The notes beneath the pieces are model-generated. The model saw only the letters and a list, made by a program, of their open reading frames with translations, was not told the DNA's origin and ran no database searches. A stretch of 64,000 bases of DNA from Straminergon stramineum (lineage: Eukaryota > Streptophyta > Bryopsida > Hypnales > Calliergonaceae), in assembly GCA_963920665.1 (NCBI GenBank), contig OY987273.1:8372501-8436500 (forward strand). Reading direction: 5' to 3'. Position numbers and translations under genes: made by a program. This document shows positions 36,640 to 48,000 of the stretch, piece by piece (positions within the stretch are counted from its first letter, which is position 1; every line of letters begins with the position of its first letter).

Positions 36640-38215
36640 TTTTCGATGTTTCAGGAGAATGCCCTCCTTCTATTGAGTGGAAATAAAATTTGGGTATCTT
36701 ATAGGATTGAGTGCAAGTAACAGCAGTTAGCGTTGGAATATTGCTTGAACTGATTTTGACATCACCTCAACAACAAACTAGGGCATCCTTCTATCCAACT
36801 AGACTCACACAAGGATCTCCAAAGGAATTGAAGACCAAGGAATAGAGTCCTAGGTAGAAAACATGGGGAAAGATGCACCTCACTATGGCTATATACTTTG
36901 TCTTGGGAGGGGCGGGAACTAGAGATGCTTATGTAGGGACATCTCACCCGGGTGCAGATGCAACAGAAATAGGCAGGGACACCAAGATATTAGGCATGGA
37001 TGATAGAGAACATTAGAGCGTGGATGGAAGGGGGTGGAGCACAAACTCAAACAGTTAGGAGGGGGGGACATCATCAACACCATGCATTCTGTCCCCACCC
37101 TTGCTATAGCCTAGTGTCCGCGCCCATCCACCCACCGAAGGAAATAAGTCCGGGCATGGACTTCATTACCAAGGCCCAACGTCCATGTGTGGACAGACAA
37201 GCGAGGATGTCATCAATAGGACTCAACGTCTGTGCCTTTGTTGTCTACGTGCTTGCGCACCCCAACACAATAAATATCCACCTAACAAATGTTGCCATCC
37301 ATTTGCCCCTAAATCTTGGACTTCACCTTTGAGCTTCTTGTTGGAGCGTCTTCTACGTGAATCACCCATTCATGCCACATTTTGCTTGCTTGAACCTATT
37401 CTCTAGAAGTGATAAAGTAATGCAATTACTCGTACACCTTGTAGTAATGAAGAGTTCTATATGATGAAGTTCTAAAAACTGTTGTGTAGTATGTTCCAAT
37501 CTACCGATACAAATTGTAGTGTTCCTAGAGCAATGAGGCCTCATGATGAGGGGAGGTCTTGCAATTGCAAGATATCCAAGAAGCGCTTGCATATTCTACT
37601 TGACCCTACCAACCATGCTTTTCTAGGTTGGAAAAATGAACCACAACCATGAACCCCCCAAAAGTGTGAAAACTATATTGATTGGTGACACATAGATAAA
37701 GTCTTTGCATATAGTGAGCATAAAAAACATTGCAAGTACCAAGTAGCAAACCTCCACTGTTGTCGGGATTCTAACTTCCTTAAAAGATGCATCCAAGTAT
37801 ATCAACTTCTATATGGCACTACTTTTGTAGCCAGAAATGAATGTAAGCTTGTAATCTTATTTATGGTGTATGTGGAGGAGAAGCTAAACTACAAAGTCGA
37901 TTGGCATACTCTGAAGACATTTAAAAGCTCAATTATGAGAGCTCCGTAGAGCATTGACATCTCGAGAGAACGAAAATTTGAAGGGCAAGGAGAGTTCTCA
38001 AAGGCAAAACACGGTAATGATCCATTCCAAATGCATGCGTGGACTGGTCTGCAAACTCTAATGTTGACCTCAAATCCGGATGTTCAATAGATGAAAGGGA
38101 CGAAAAAATGAATACTCTTAGGAGTATTGAAGTCAAATAGTTTTTGGAAGAGGTACTACAAGGAGAAGACATTGAATGAGCTTACCTTGGAATGGGAGAA
38201 ATAGGAGCTGACAAC
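36640..38215. other. No gene seen; contains a GGCATGGAC-type repeat block
   Basis: Short open frames here have no domain content. The stretch 36930-37330 carries the same GGCATGGAC/GACGTCC word family as 31.9-32.2 kb, partly in inverted orientation, with a G-run and GGGGTGGAG words near 37020-37070. The remainder is unremarkable. Confidence 0.4.
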
Positions 38216-38557
38216 ATGGTATCAAGGCAATTGTTTAATCTGTTAGTATCTATTGCCCAACGCCTAGTGGAACTAGGCAAGTGGGACTAAGAACTACTCA
38301 AGCTTTCCCCAAAAAATGCAACATGCCTCTCTAAACTTGATGAAGAATTATTACATTCAATGGGTGAGGAAATGGAGAAGCCTATTGAAGGCAATGAGAC
38401 ATTGTTGAAAAAGATTAAAGCGTTAGAGACTAAACTTGAACAACAAAAACATCATTGTGTTCAAATACAAACCTTAATGAGAGATTTCATGATTAGAGAG
38501 AAAGCGAATCAAAGAAGGATTGAGGACCTTTACTGTGCCGAGGGCCATCCTGAATAA
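38216..38557 (+). pseudogene. Short coiled-coil coding remnant, unrecognised
   Basis: A frame from ATG 38216 reaches TGA/TAA near 38557 with one internal TAA at 38288. The product is helical and charged: LVSIAQRLVELGKWD, then KLSPKNATCLSKLDEELLHS, then a heptad-rich coiled coil (LLKKIKALETKLEQQK) and a basic end (REKANQRRIEDLY). It could be one exon of a larger TE or host protein, but I cannot assign a family. The single stop and abrupt end favour a fragment. Confidence 0.3.
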
Positions 38558-39299
38558 GCATGAAATTTGTACAATGGTCACCGAATCATCATTAGATGAA
38601 ATCCGGCCATTTAGAAGACTGCAAGTTCCCTGCAATGGGGAACTTGGCAAACTGTGCCACTTCAGCATGTTGATGTGGTCGGGAGGCGGCCACATTAGAT
38701 CTTTTTTTTTTGAAATTGTTTTTGTTCGACTTCTTTTGCAATTTTAGGGCAAAAAAAATAAAAAATAAAATTTATTTATTTTTAGTCTTTATGACGGCTG
38801 ACAGCAATCAGCCGTTCCTTCATTGCTATGGGAACAGGGTGGGGGATAGGCCTGAAACGGCCCTCCAAAGCTCTTGAAAAACATCTAATGGATAATTATT
38901 GCATTTTTGAGATACACATAGGAGCATAGGAACATTGTATATTTGTATATAGGATTTAAAAAAAAATTTGGAGCATTTAGTCATTTACGACCAACTATTT
39001 GTACATGTTTTGACATGCAAACATTCTCTCTAGTTGAGAAGTAATATTAGGCTCAAATGCCATTGTCATATATTTTGTTCTACATCATACTTGTATAGAA
39101 ATTACTAAAGCATATATTCCTTAATGTACATGTGTTGGCCTATTCATGAATACTTTTCCATTAATTAGGAATACACATTGAAAAAAGGATTCTATAGATG
39201 CCTTAGCCTACCCCAAATGAAAGTGTTCTTGCCAACCAAATTAATCATTTTTTGCATTATACGTGTGTGTAAAACTAGTAATTTCAAGGATTTACAAGG

Positions 39300-41370
39300 G
39301 AAGGCTCACCATTTGGGATGCTTTGGCATTGAGACTAGGGTTCAGATAGGTAGGGCACGAACATTTCGTCGGGGTGGGGATGTTGGGCGAACAAAACCAA
39401 AGGCGTGGCCTTTCCAGTTCCCTCATGCCATAGCGCGGATGTATCAATCGGGTGCAGAAACTAGGCAAGGATGTTGAGAGGAAAAAATTAAAAGGTGGGG
39501 CCTTTTGAGTTTCCTCCTACTAGGGCACGAACGCATAGGTCAGGCGGGGACACTGCCGGGATGGGAACCTCAAGGGGCCTTTGAAATGGAATTTGAGACA
39601 ATGGATTCTTCCTCTCCATAGAAAGAGGGAATACTTCAATGTTGCCAGCCCCTTCTGTAGTTATTACAAACCAAATCTACAAGTATATGACAATCAAATG
39701 CCCTCATTAAATACCTCACCTACCTCAATTTGCAAAAGAATTGAGGACTTGGGGAGGAAGTGCATTCCATCTCTTGTGGTCTACCTCTTGATGTGTTGTT
39801 TCCTCACAATTGCTTGCAAACTTATTCTTCTCTTTTTTCTTTGTTATTTGTTAACAAATGGAAGAAGCCTTTGCACTAGCACTTGCCAAGTTCAACCTCC
39901 AATCAAACAATGGATGTTTCCGAGGGGCACTTTGATTAAGTAAAAATTTCCTCCCTAGGAAGTAAAGCTTAATTCTTGCCTAGGCTTTGTTCATTTAATT
40001 GTGGTAGTAGAAAAAGAAGGACCAAACAAGAGGCACTTGAATCATTTACATTTTTCCTTCCACTATAGGAATCAAGGTTGTTTGTTTCCTAAATTTATAC
40101 CATTTAATTGCAAATTAAAAAAAGGAAGGGGGAGGCACTTGAATCATTTTCGATGTTTTTCACAACAATGGTCAAGGTTATTTCTTGCCCAAGCTTTCTT
40201 CAATATTTTATTGTGGGAATGCAAAATAAGAAGGGCCACTTGAATCATTTATATTTCTATTCCCTTTAAAGGAGCCAAGGTTGTTTCTTACCTAAACTTA
40301 GATCATTTAATGGTCAAAATGAAAAAAAAGGAGGACACTCCAATCAAATTTCTATTTCCACAATAGAAGTGAAGGTTCTTTTTTGCTTCAGTTGGAATTA
40401 TTTCATTGTAGGATTAGAAAAGAAGAAGGGACACTTCAAACATTTATTATTTTGTTTACACATTTCCACAATAGAAGTGAATTTCATTTCTTGCTTAAAC
40501 TTGGATCATTTAGTGATGGGAATGTAAAAAAAGGGAGGACACTTCAATCATTCATTTTTTTTTCCACAATAGAAGTGAAGGTTTTTTCTTGCTTGAGTTG
40601 GGATCATTTAATTGATTGATTAGAAAAAGAAGAGGAGACACTTTCAACATTTATTTATTTTGTTTCCACAATAGAAGTGATGGTCAATTCTTACTTAAGC
40701 TTGGATCCTTTAGTTGTGGGAATAGAAAGGAAAGAAGGGAGGCAACACTTCATCCATATTTTTTTCTACAATAGAGGTGAAGCTTAATTCTTGCCCAAGT
40801 TGAAATCATTGAATTGTCGGATTAGGAAAGAAGAGGGGACACTTGAGTCATTTGCATGTTCTTCTTTCACTACATGAGACATATTTGTTTCTTGCCTCTG
40901 CTTGGATAATTCAATTGTGGAATTAGAAAAGAAGGGGGGACACTTCAATCATAATTTTTTTTCCCACCACAAAAGTGAAGCTTATTTCTTGCCTAAGCTT
41001 GCTCTATTTTTTAATTGAGGGAATAGAAAAGAAGGGACTAAAAGGGAGTCTCTTGATTCATTCAAAGTTTGTACCATACAATATAAGTAAAGTTTATTTT
41101 TTGCCCAAATTGGCTTTAACATTTAATTGTGCAAATAGTAAAAGAAAGGAATAAATGAGGAATGTTTAAATATATAACTACAAAAGTACTTTGTTTCTAT
41201 ATTTTTGGGGGAAGTCTTTACAAAGGTTATTACCTCTTAAGTATTTGTCCTATGAATTGGTGGAAGAAAAGAATAATGCTTTGGAAAATATAAGGTTCAG
41301 GGTCTAGTAGGGTTTAGGGTCTCCTACGGTTCAACCTCCAAGAGAGATGGTGTAGGATTTTTTGGATTGA
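39300..41370. repeat. Composite repeat module, most complete copy
   Basis: Four blocks occur in order: A, GGCATGGACG-type words (39340-39560); B, a ~150-bp block around TGGATTCTTCCTCTCCATAG and AATGCCCTCATTAAATACC (39580-39740); C, the ~100-bp tandem array (39990-41140); D, a tail with AGCATTTGTCCTATGAATTG and GGGTTTAGGGTCTCC (41180-41370). The same order recurs in the copies downstream, so this behaves as a ~2-kb repeat family. Open frames across it are short and unconserved between copies. Confidence 0.65.
39990..41140. repeat. ~100-bp degenerate tandem array, about 12 units
   Basis: The phrase TTGGATCATTTAATTGTGGG followed by AATAGAAAAGAAGGG, GACACTTCAATCA, TTTCCACAATAGAAGTGAAG and TTATTTCTTGCCTAAG recurs roughly every 100 bp. 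The ATCATTTAATTG word lies near 39992, 40101, 40205, 40303, 40400, 40506, 40603, 40704, 40806, 40905, 41010 and 41113. Unit divergence is substantial. Confidence 0.8.
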
Positions 41371-41399
41371 CTTTTTTAGCTTGGTAGCCCTTATGTTTC

Positions 41400-42321
41400 C
41401 AATTGGGCTAGGGATGTTGGATAGGGATGTTGAGAGAAAAATTGAAGAGGTTGAACCTTTCTAGTGCCTTCTTGCTAGGGCACAGACATAGGGGTGCGGA
41501 TGCTAGGCGGGGACGTTGAGAGGAAAAAACCCAAAAGGCAGGGCTTTTCAAGTTCCCTCTTGCCAAGGCATGGACATTGAGGTTAGGCAAGGATGCTACT
41601 AAGGCAAAAACCTCAAGGAGCCTTTGAAATGGACTTTGGGCCATGGGATTCTTCCTCTCCATGGAAAGGGGGGAACACTTCAATACTGCCATCCCCTTTT
41701 TGGAGTTACTAGAAACCAGATCTACAAATACATGACGGTCAAATGCCCTCATTAAATATCTCACCTACCTCACTTTGAAAAGAACTTGGGGGAGGGAATG
41801 CCCTCTCTTATTGCCTACCTTTCGATGTTTTGTTTTCTCAAAACCACTTGCAAACTTCTTCTCTCTTTTTTTTTTTTTGAAAACAAATCGAATAAGCCAT
41901 TGCATTGGCACTTGCTAACTTCAATCTCCAATCAAACAACGGACACTTAAAAGGGGTACTTTCATTAATAAAAAATCTATTGTGTTAGAAATAAAACTTC
42001 CTTCTTGTCTTCACTTAGTTCATTTAATTGTAGGAGTAGTGAAGAAGGGACTAACGAGAAGGCTCTTGAATTATTGAACAAAAAATTTCAACAATTCAAG
42101 GGAAGGTTATTTCTTGCGGAAGCTTGGTTCATTTAATTGTAGGAATAGAAAAAGAGAGACTAATGGGGAGGCTCTTGATATATTTTTTCCCATTATAGGG
42201 GTCAAGTTTATTTCTTGCCTAAGCTTGGATCATCCTCTATGGGATTGGAAAAGAAGGGGTGACACTTGCTCATTTATTTCTTTTGTTTATACAATAGAAG
42301 TTAAGTTCATTTCTTGCTTAA
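41400..42321. repeat. Composite repeat module, second copy, 5' part
   Basis: Blocks A (41440-41600), B (41610-41770) and the start of block C (three ~100-bp units from 42025) are recognisable against 39300-41370. It breaks at the TTAA at 42318-42321 and resumes at 44008, so it was one copy before the insertion. Confidence 0.65.
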
Positions 42322-43135
42322 TCCCTAAATGCCCAAGCCTTTCCATGTGTGTTTTGACTATGAAAAAAGAACATAGGCTTATAGTTATCCCCAACCCCAA
42401 AAAATGTTTTTTTTTCAAAATCTAACCTCATAGATGTCTAAAGAGCTTGCTTATTAGTGTGTGTACCAATTTAAAGAGCAAAATTGCATAGAAGTTGTGA
42501 GATTATAACAAGAGAAATACACAATTTCTATTTTTAGTATGTCATCCATCTCCCACAATGTTTTAGAAATTTGCATATAAGATTTTTTGGGGATAGGAGG
42601 TGACATGACCAACTAAAAATTGGGTTAGCATACTAAAATGCATTTCCAAAAACCTTAAGTTCAAATAAAAAGCTATCAAACTCATTACACAATCCACCTT
42701 GCAATTGTTGAAATGCAATTTTTTTGATAAGTAGAAATTGCAATTAACTCCAAATCAACATTTGAATGTTTAAATTTTCAATGGTGAAATTCATGAAAAC
42801 ACTTTACTCTTTCCATTGGGACCATTTTCAAAGCAAATGGATAAGTACAATTTCTTAGATCTCAAATCAAGTGAAATTGGCAAACTTTGCTCAAAGCCAA
42901 GAAATCAAGTAAAATTTGCAAGTTTTATTCTTCCACTAAGATACATATATGCCTTTGAGGACCTCTCAAAAATCCAGTATTTACTTTTTTCTGTGAAAAA
43001 TAAAAAATTTTAGTAGTTAACCTTTGAAACTACCCATAAAAAATACTAAACCAGGCACAAGAATTTTAACTGCCCATCTCCAAATGAGCTTGAAATTTCA
43101 GATCAACCATATATGGTCGGTTCGGCATTTAGGGG
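42322..43135. mobile_element. Candidate TTAA-flanked element 1 (814 bp, CCCTAAATGC ends)
   Basis: The left end TCCCTAAATGCCCAAG follows TTAA 42318-42321. The right end GGCATTTAGGGG precedes TTAA 43136-43139. Ends are inverted repeats of about 12-16 bp. TTAA target duplication with termini beginning CCC is the piggyBac-superfamily habit; assignment here rests only on those features. No transposase is encoded, so it would be non-autonomous. It could instead be one half of a single 1.7-kb element. Confidence 0.45.
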
Positions 43136-43139
43136 TTAA

Positions 43140-44007
43140 ACCCTAAATGCCAAAGGCTTGTTTGGAGCTTCTTGAAATTTGCTCTAAATTGAACAAAAAG
43201 TCAACATTTTCATAAGTTATACCAATTTCTTTTGAATTGTAACCATACAAATTCAAACTAGACATATTAGAGATCACATAGGAAAAAGAAACATAACAAT
43301 ATCACTTACGGATTGAAAGATCATAATGTTTGATCATGAGGGTGTTAAAAGTATGAAAAATTTTCATTTCTCTTTTGGCATGTCAACTCTTAAAAGTTGG
43401 TCGCTAAAAAAATATGAGGTTACAGGGCTTAGCATGCACAACCCCAATCAATTAATACTTTTTAAAAATCTATTCTACAATTTTTTTAAAGGAATTTCTA
43501 ATGTGATTTTTCCTCCAAGATCTAGTGTATTTGAGGCTTAATTCCAAGAGCCCTCAACACTACAAGAAGTCAAGATTGCAATGGGCATCCTTGCATAAAA
43601 TCTTGAATAGAAAAAGCATAATCTTTCATTTTTAAGATCAACTTTTTGATTCTAAAACTAGACTTCAAAAAGAGTTCTCCAAAAATATAAACTAATAATA
43701 ATAGCAATTTGGTTGGATTTTATTTAACTTCAAAGTTTTTGAAACACCAGAATCTAGTGCCTAAAGGCCATATTCGTTATATTGAGACTTTTCGTAGTTT
43801 CATTTTTATCTCTTTACTAGTATTTTTTAATAAGTAGGTAACAACATCAACTTTTAGAATTATATTATAAGATCACTATTTGAGCATTATTTATTTTTGG
43901 TTTCAATTACTATATTTTTAAATGAATTTCCAATAACTAGCATTCTATCTTAAAATTTGCAAAAAGTCTCAATATAATGAATATGGCCTTCCTTGAGCAT
44001 TTAGGGG
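43140..44007. mobile_element. Candidate TTAA-flanked element 2 (868 bp), abutting element 1
   Basis: The left end ACCCTAAATGCCAAAG begins directly after the shared TTAA 43136-43139. The right end GAGCATTTAGGGG precedes TTAA 44008-44011, after which the interrupted ~100-bp repeat unit resumes (AGCTTGGATCATTTCATTG). The interior is unlike element 1 and contains a smaller inverted-repeat element near its right end. Confidence 0.45.
43763..43990. mobile_element. Small MITE-like element with ~30-bp terminal inverted repeats
   Basis: The left AAGGCCATATTCGTTATATT and right AATATAATGAATATGGCCTT ends are inverted repeats of about 30 bp with one mismatch, around a ~170-bp AT-rich interior. CCT flanks both sides (43760-43762 and 43991-43993), a possible 3-bp duplication. 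No coding potential. Superfamily unknown. Confidence 0.6.
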
Positions 44008-44680
44008 TTAAGCTTGGATCATTTCATTGTGCAAATAGAAAAGAAGTAAGGGAGGGGGGACTTAATCCATTAAAAAAAATTCTACTTAAGAAGTAAAGCT
44101 TAATTCTTGCCTAAACTAAAATCATTTAATTGTGGGATTACAAGTGAAGAGGGGAAACTTTAATGAACTATCTATTTTTTTCAACAATAGAAGTGGAACT
44201 TAATTCTTGCCTAATCTAAAATCATTGAATTATGGGACTAGAAAAGGAGAGGGAACACTTGAATCATTAATTTCTTTTTTTCCACAATAGAAATGAAGCT
44301 TATTTCTTGCCTAAGCTTGCTCCTTCTTTTAATTGTAGGAATAGAAGAGAAGGGACTAAAGGGGAGGCTATTGATTCATTTACCTTATTTTACCTTCAAT
44401 GGAAGTAAAGCTAAATTCTTGCACAATCTTGGTCCAACATTGATTTGTGAAAAGAGATAAGAAGGGAATAAATGTGGAACGTTTATATATAACCATAAAA
44501 GCACTTTAATTGCATAGTTTTTGAAAACTTCTTGAAAAGTTTTTTGCCTCTCAAGCATTTGTCCTATTAATTGTTCAAACAAAAGAATAAGGCTTTGAAA
44601 GTCCTAGGGTTTAGGATTTACTAGGGTTCAACCTTAAAGAGAGACAATGCATCTTTTCCAAAAGTGAGTTATTGAGCTAG
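44008..44680. repeat. Composite repeat module, second copy, 3' part
   Basis: About five units of the ~100-bp array continue from 44012 to about 44480, then block D (AGCATTTGTCCTATTAATTG, TAGGGTTTAGGATTTACTAG) to about 44660. This completes the copy interrupted at 42321. Confidence 0.65.
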
Positions 44681-44689
44681 ACAGTCCAT

Positions 44690-44990
44690 TTGTTTACAGG
44701 CGTGGCATGGACATTGAGGTGTGGACGCTAGGTGAACACAACCATAGTGGGGGCCTTTCCAATTCTTTGCGTAGGCGTGGACATATCAATTAGGTGCAAA
44801 CGTCGGACTAGGACATTGAGGTGTAGATGTTGGTGCAGCAGGAAACTTTAGGGCTTTTCAAATGGGCTTCAGGCCATGGGATCGTAAACCTCTCCAGGGA
44901 AAGAGGGGAGTACTTCAATCCTACAAGCCCCTTTTTATACAATAGACAAGAACTACAAGTATATGACGGTCAAATGCCCTCATTAAATAC
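44690..44990. repeat. Composite repeat module, third copy, truncated by the CACTA end
   Basis: Block A words (44690-44840) and block B (44850-44990) are present, ending at CCCTCATTAAATAC where the other copies continue CTCACCTACCTCA. The break coincides exactly with the CACTA terminus at 44991. Confidence 0.65.
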
Positions 44991-45003
44991 CACTAGTAGA
45001 AAA
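44991..45003 (+). repeat. CACTA-type transposon terminus
   Basis: CACTAGTAGAAAA matches the canonical plant CACTA terminal sequence (CACTAsnAGAAAA). It lies at the exact point where the third composite module is interrupted. The next 250 bp contain repeated TTGTTGATTTTGG and inverted CAACAAAAACTTGTTG words, as expected of CACTA subterminal repeats. The opposite terminus was not found before 64 kb. Confidence 0.7.
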
Positions 45004-48000
45004 TTCACTGATTGGATCAACAGAAATTGAACACGAAAGTGTTGATTACTTTTGTTGATTTGGACATGTTAATTTTGGTAGTTTTTGACAAGAAATTGTT
45101 GATTTTGGAATAACAAATTGTTGATTTTGGCTATTCATAACAAGAAACTATGGATTTCGGAACACAAATTTGTTGAGGTTGTTGTTCATATGGTGACATT
45201 AATGATGATCATCAACAAAAACTTGTTGACCTTGTTGTTCACATGCTCACTTTCATGATGATCACCTTTGCAATTGGTGTTTTCGTAAGGCACAACTCAA
45301 ATGATTCAATTGGCATACAACACTTTCCATATTATCAATTCAGTAATTGGAACACCTTCATAAATTCTCTTCGTAGACCTTGACATGAACTATACTTCAC
45401 ATTATTAAATATGATACTATATTTCCAAATTCAAGTTCAATTCCATATATTAACACAATTATTAGGCAGATGGCTTCTACACCTTCAAAGATTATGGTCA
45501 CTACACTGCTACCATCTACACTAAAACCTTTTTTAGCAACATTGTTTCATCTTAGGCCTTCCTAATCCAAACACTCTGTCTACCTAATGTCTTCACGTTT
45601 TGTACATATTCGTCGTTTCAGACCTACACATGTACGCAATGGTTGTGAAGGAGAGACCTTTGACAAATTGAAAGAACATGGACACAACCTCAAATACCAA
45701 TGCAATAATTGGTATTTATAAATGAATGATCTTACTTGAATTATTCTGCATGTAATATCCTCTTACATGTAAACACTTTCAAGTGCACATGCTATACAAC
45801 AAATAGAATTCAACAATGACACACAAAATGAAGTTCCCTCAATTAAAAGTGTGCAATACTACGTTCTCTTTCCCTAGTACTACTTTCATAATTACAAACT
45901 TGCTTTGCACATTCCACAATACATTCCGTCATAGCAACAAAAGAGATAGAACATACCTGCGCACGGAAATTTGTAAGCATATATGATCAACAGGCACACA
46001 TTCTAACACAACTTCTACTTAATTTGCCTTGTGCTTCTTTGGAAAAAAAACTCTTGCACATCAATCACTGAATCAAAAGCCACATGGACATAGACTTCTT
46101 AGAAAATAGAAAAGTAGAGAGTTGCTTAATTAAATTGGTTTTTGAAACATTAAGAATTGCATTCCTAATATGGACTTGTACCTTCGTTATGCAAGCAAAT
46201 GCCCTCATTCTATATGTTGGTAATATGCAAAACACACATTCCTGCCTTAGCAATTCTTCATAAAACATTTCATTCTTCCACTGGTGCCACCACTGTCATG
46301 TTCCTCTACATCTTCCCCCCCCTAGTTAATTACATATGCATTGTAGTTTGACTCAATCATTTCCCAAAATGAAAGTGTTAATACATTTGTTTCTATTAAA
46401 GTATATTTGATTACGTTTGACATAGTTGTCACACGTTCATCACTTACATTTCCTTTCGTACTTCTTCTATTCCTTCATTCTCTGACTACTCAATCCTTGC
46501 CTTGTATACCAACACTGTAGCTTCTGTCATGTCCCACTTTTTTGCATGCCTCAATCTTTGTTTCCTTCTATTTGTAGATATAAGTCCACTTTACCACACA
46601 TTCACTAGAGCGGAACCATTTTTCTAATTTTCAAGAAAGCTTTGTACACATTTCTACAGGAATTGAGTCATGTGATTTCTAGTACCTTCAATGTGAAATA
46701 ATCAGTTGCAGCCATTGCATACATAAATTACTTCAAATCGCTCTCCAGTGCTCACAATCCAATTAACAAATGTATTGAGAATGATGTCACAACCTCAAGT
46801 CCTTCGGATGAAGAAGATTAAGAAAACATTCGTACATGATTATTGAACCCTGCCAATGACCAATACACATTTTAGAAGTTAGTTGTCATCTTTGAAGTTA
46901 CCACAATCCAAATAATCCTTCACATATGACTCTAACATTGTCTGCAATCATGAAGGGCTTTACCTTTTTACAAATAATGACTCCACTCACAATTCACGTA
47001 ATTGTTGAGACCAAATTCCTTGCAAACACAATGTTCCAACTAGAATCGATAATGCAATACAAGTACGCTACACATACTACTAGAAGTTCTCGAAGGATAT
47101 TCGTTTGAAAACCATGATTAGTTTTCCATGGACAATCTTCTTATCTGCAACAAATTGATGAATAAGGCATGGTTGACTACTGAACTACATTCAGGCACAT
47201 TCTAAGCAAGTCCTGTATGACAAAATGAGCTTCACTCTCTAGCATGCATAAATAAAGGTTCCTTCTAAAATAAACATCCTATTTCTTTCCAATTTCTATT
47301 TTCCCAAATTTACAATATCTTCCTATTTCTTAACTTATATAACTCAGAATTACTACTGAATACACACATTCAACTACTCATTCCTTACAATACTTCGAAA
47401 TTCATGATATTCATGTACAATGCTAACCTGTAATCATAGTTCACGCTTTAATTTGCATTCCAAAAATTCCAGACTCGACCCACTCGATTTGACTTTTTCA
47501 AAGTCAGAAAGAAATACCTCTCTGCACTCTTTTCATAATTACTAATCCATGCTCTACATTCTTTGCAAAAGAATTCTAGGAATATTTCTTCACAAGATTT
47601 CAATTCATACCACATTTCGAAAATAATTTCGAAATTCTTGTCTTCCATTCAACAGAAACTACGCTTACATCTACCTCATAGTTGACGACATCATAATGAC
47701 TATAAAATTTCTGAAGCATTCCTTCAAATCCACCTCTGCTTTCTCTTTAGAACTTACACTTCATAACACAATTCAAAATGTTTGGTATTTGGACTACGTG
47801 TTACTTGTTACATGATTAACCACATTACTAATTATAAAATTGTATGAGGTCATTCACCTTCGCACCCTACAGCTTTGAGGATGTGGAGTGCTGGACACAC
47901 AACTGAATTTGACTTTACCGCTTACCAAATACTTACAAATACTCTATACGAGATGTAGTTCCTTTGAGCAAACACACATCATATGTGCACAACTTGCACA

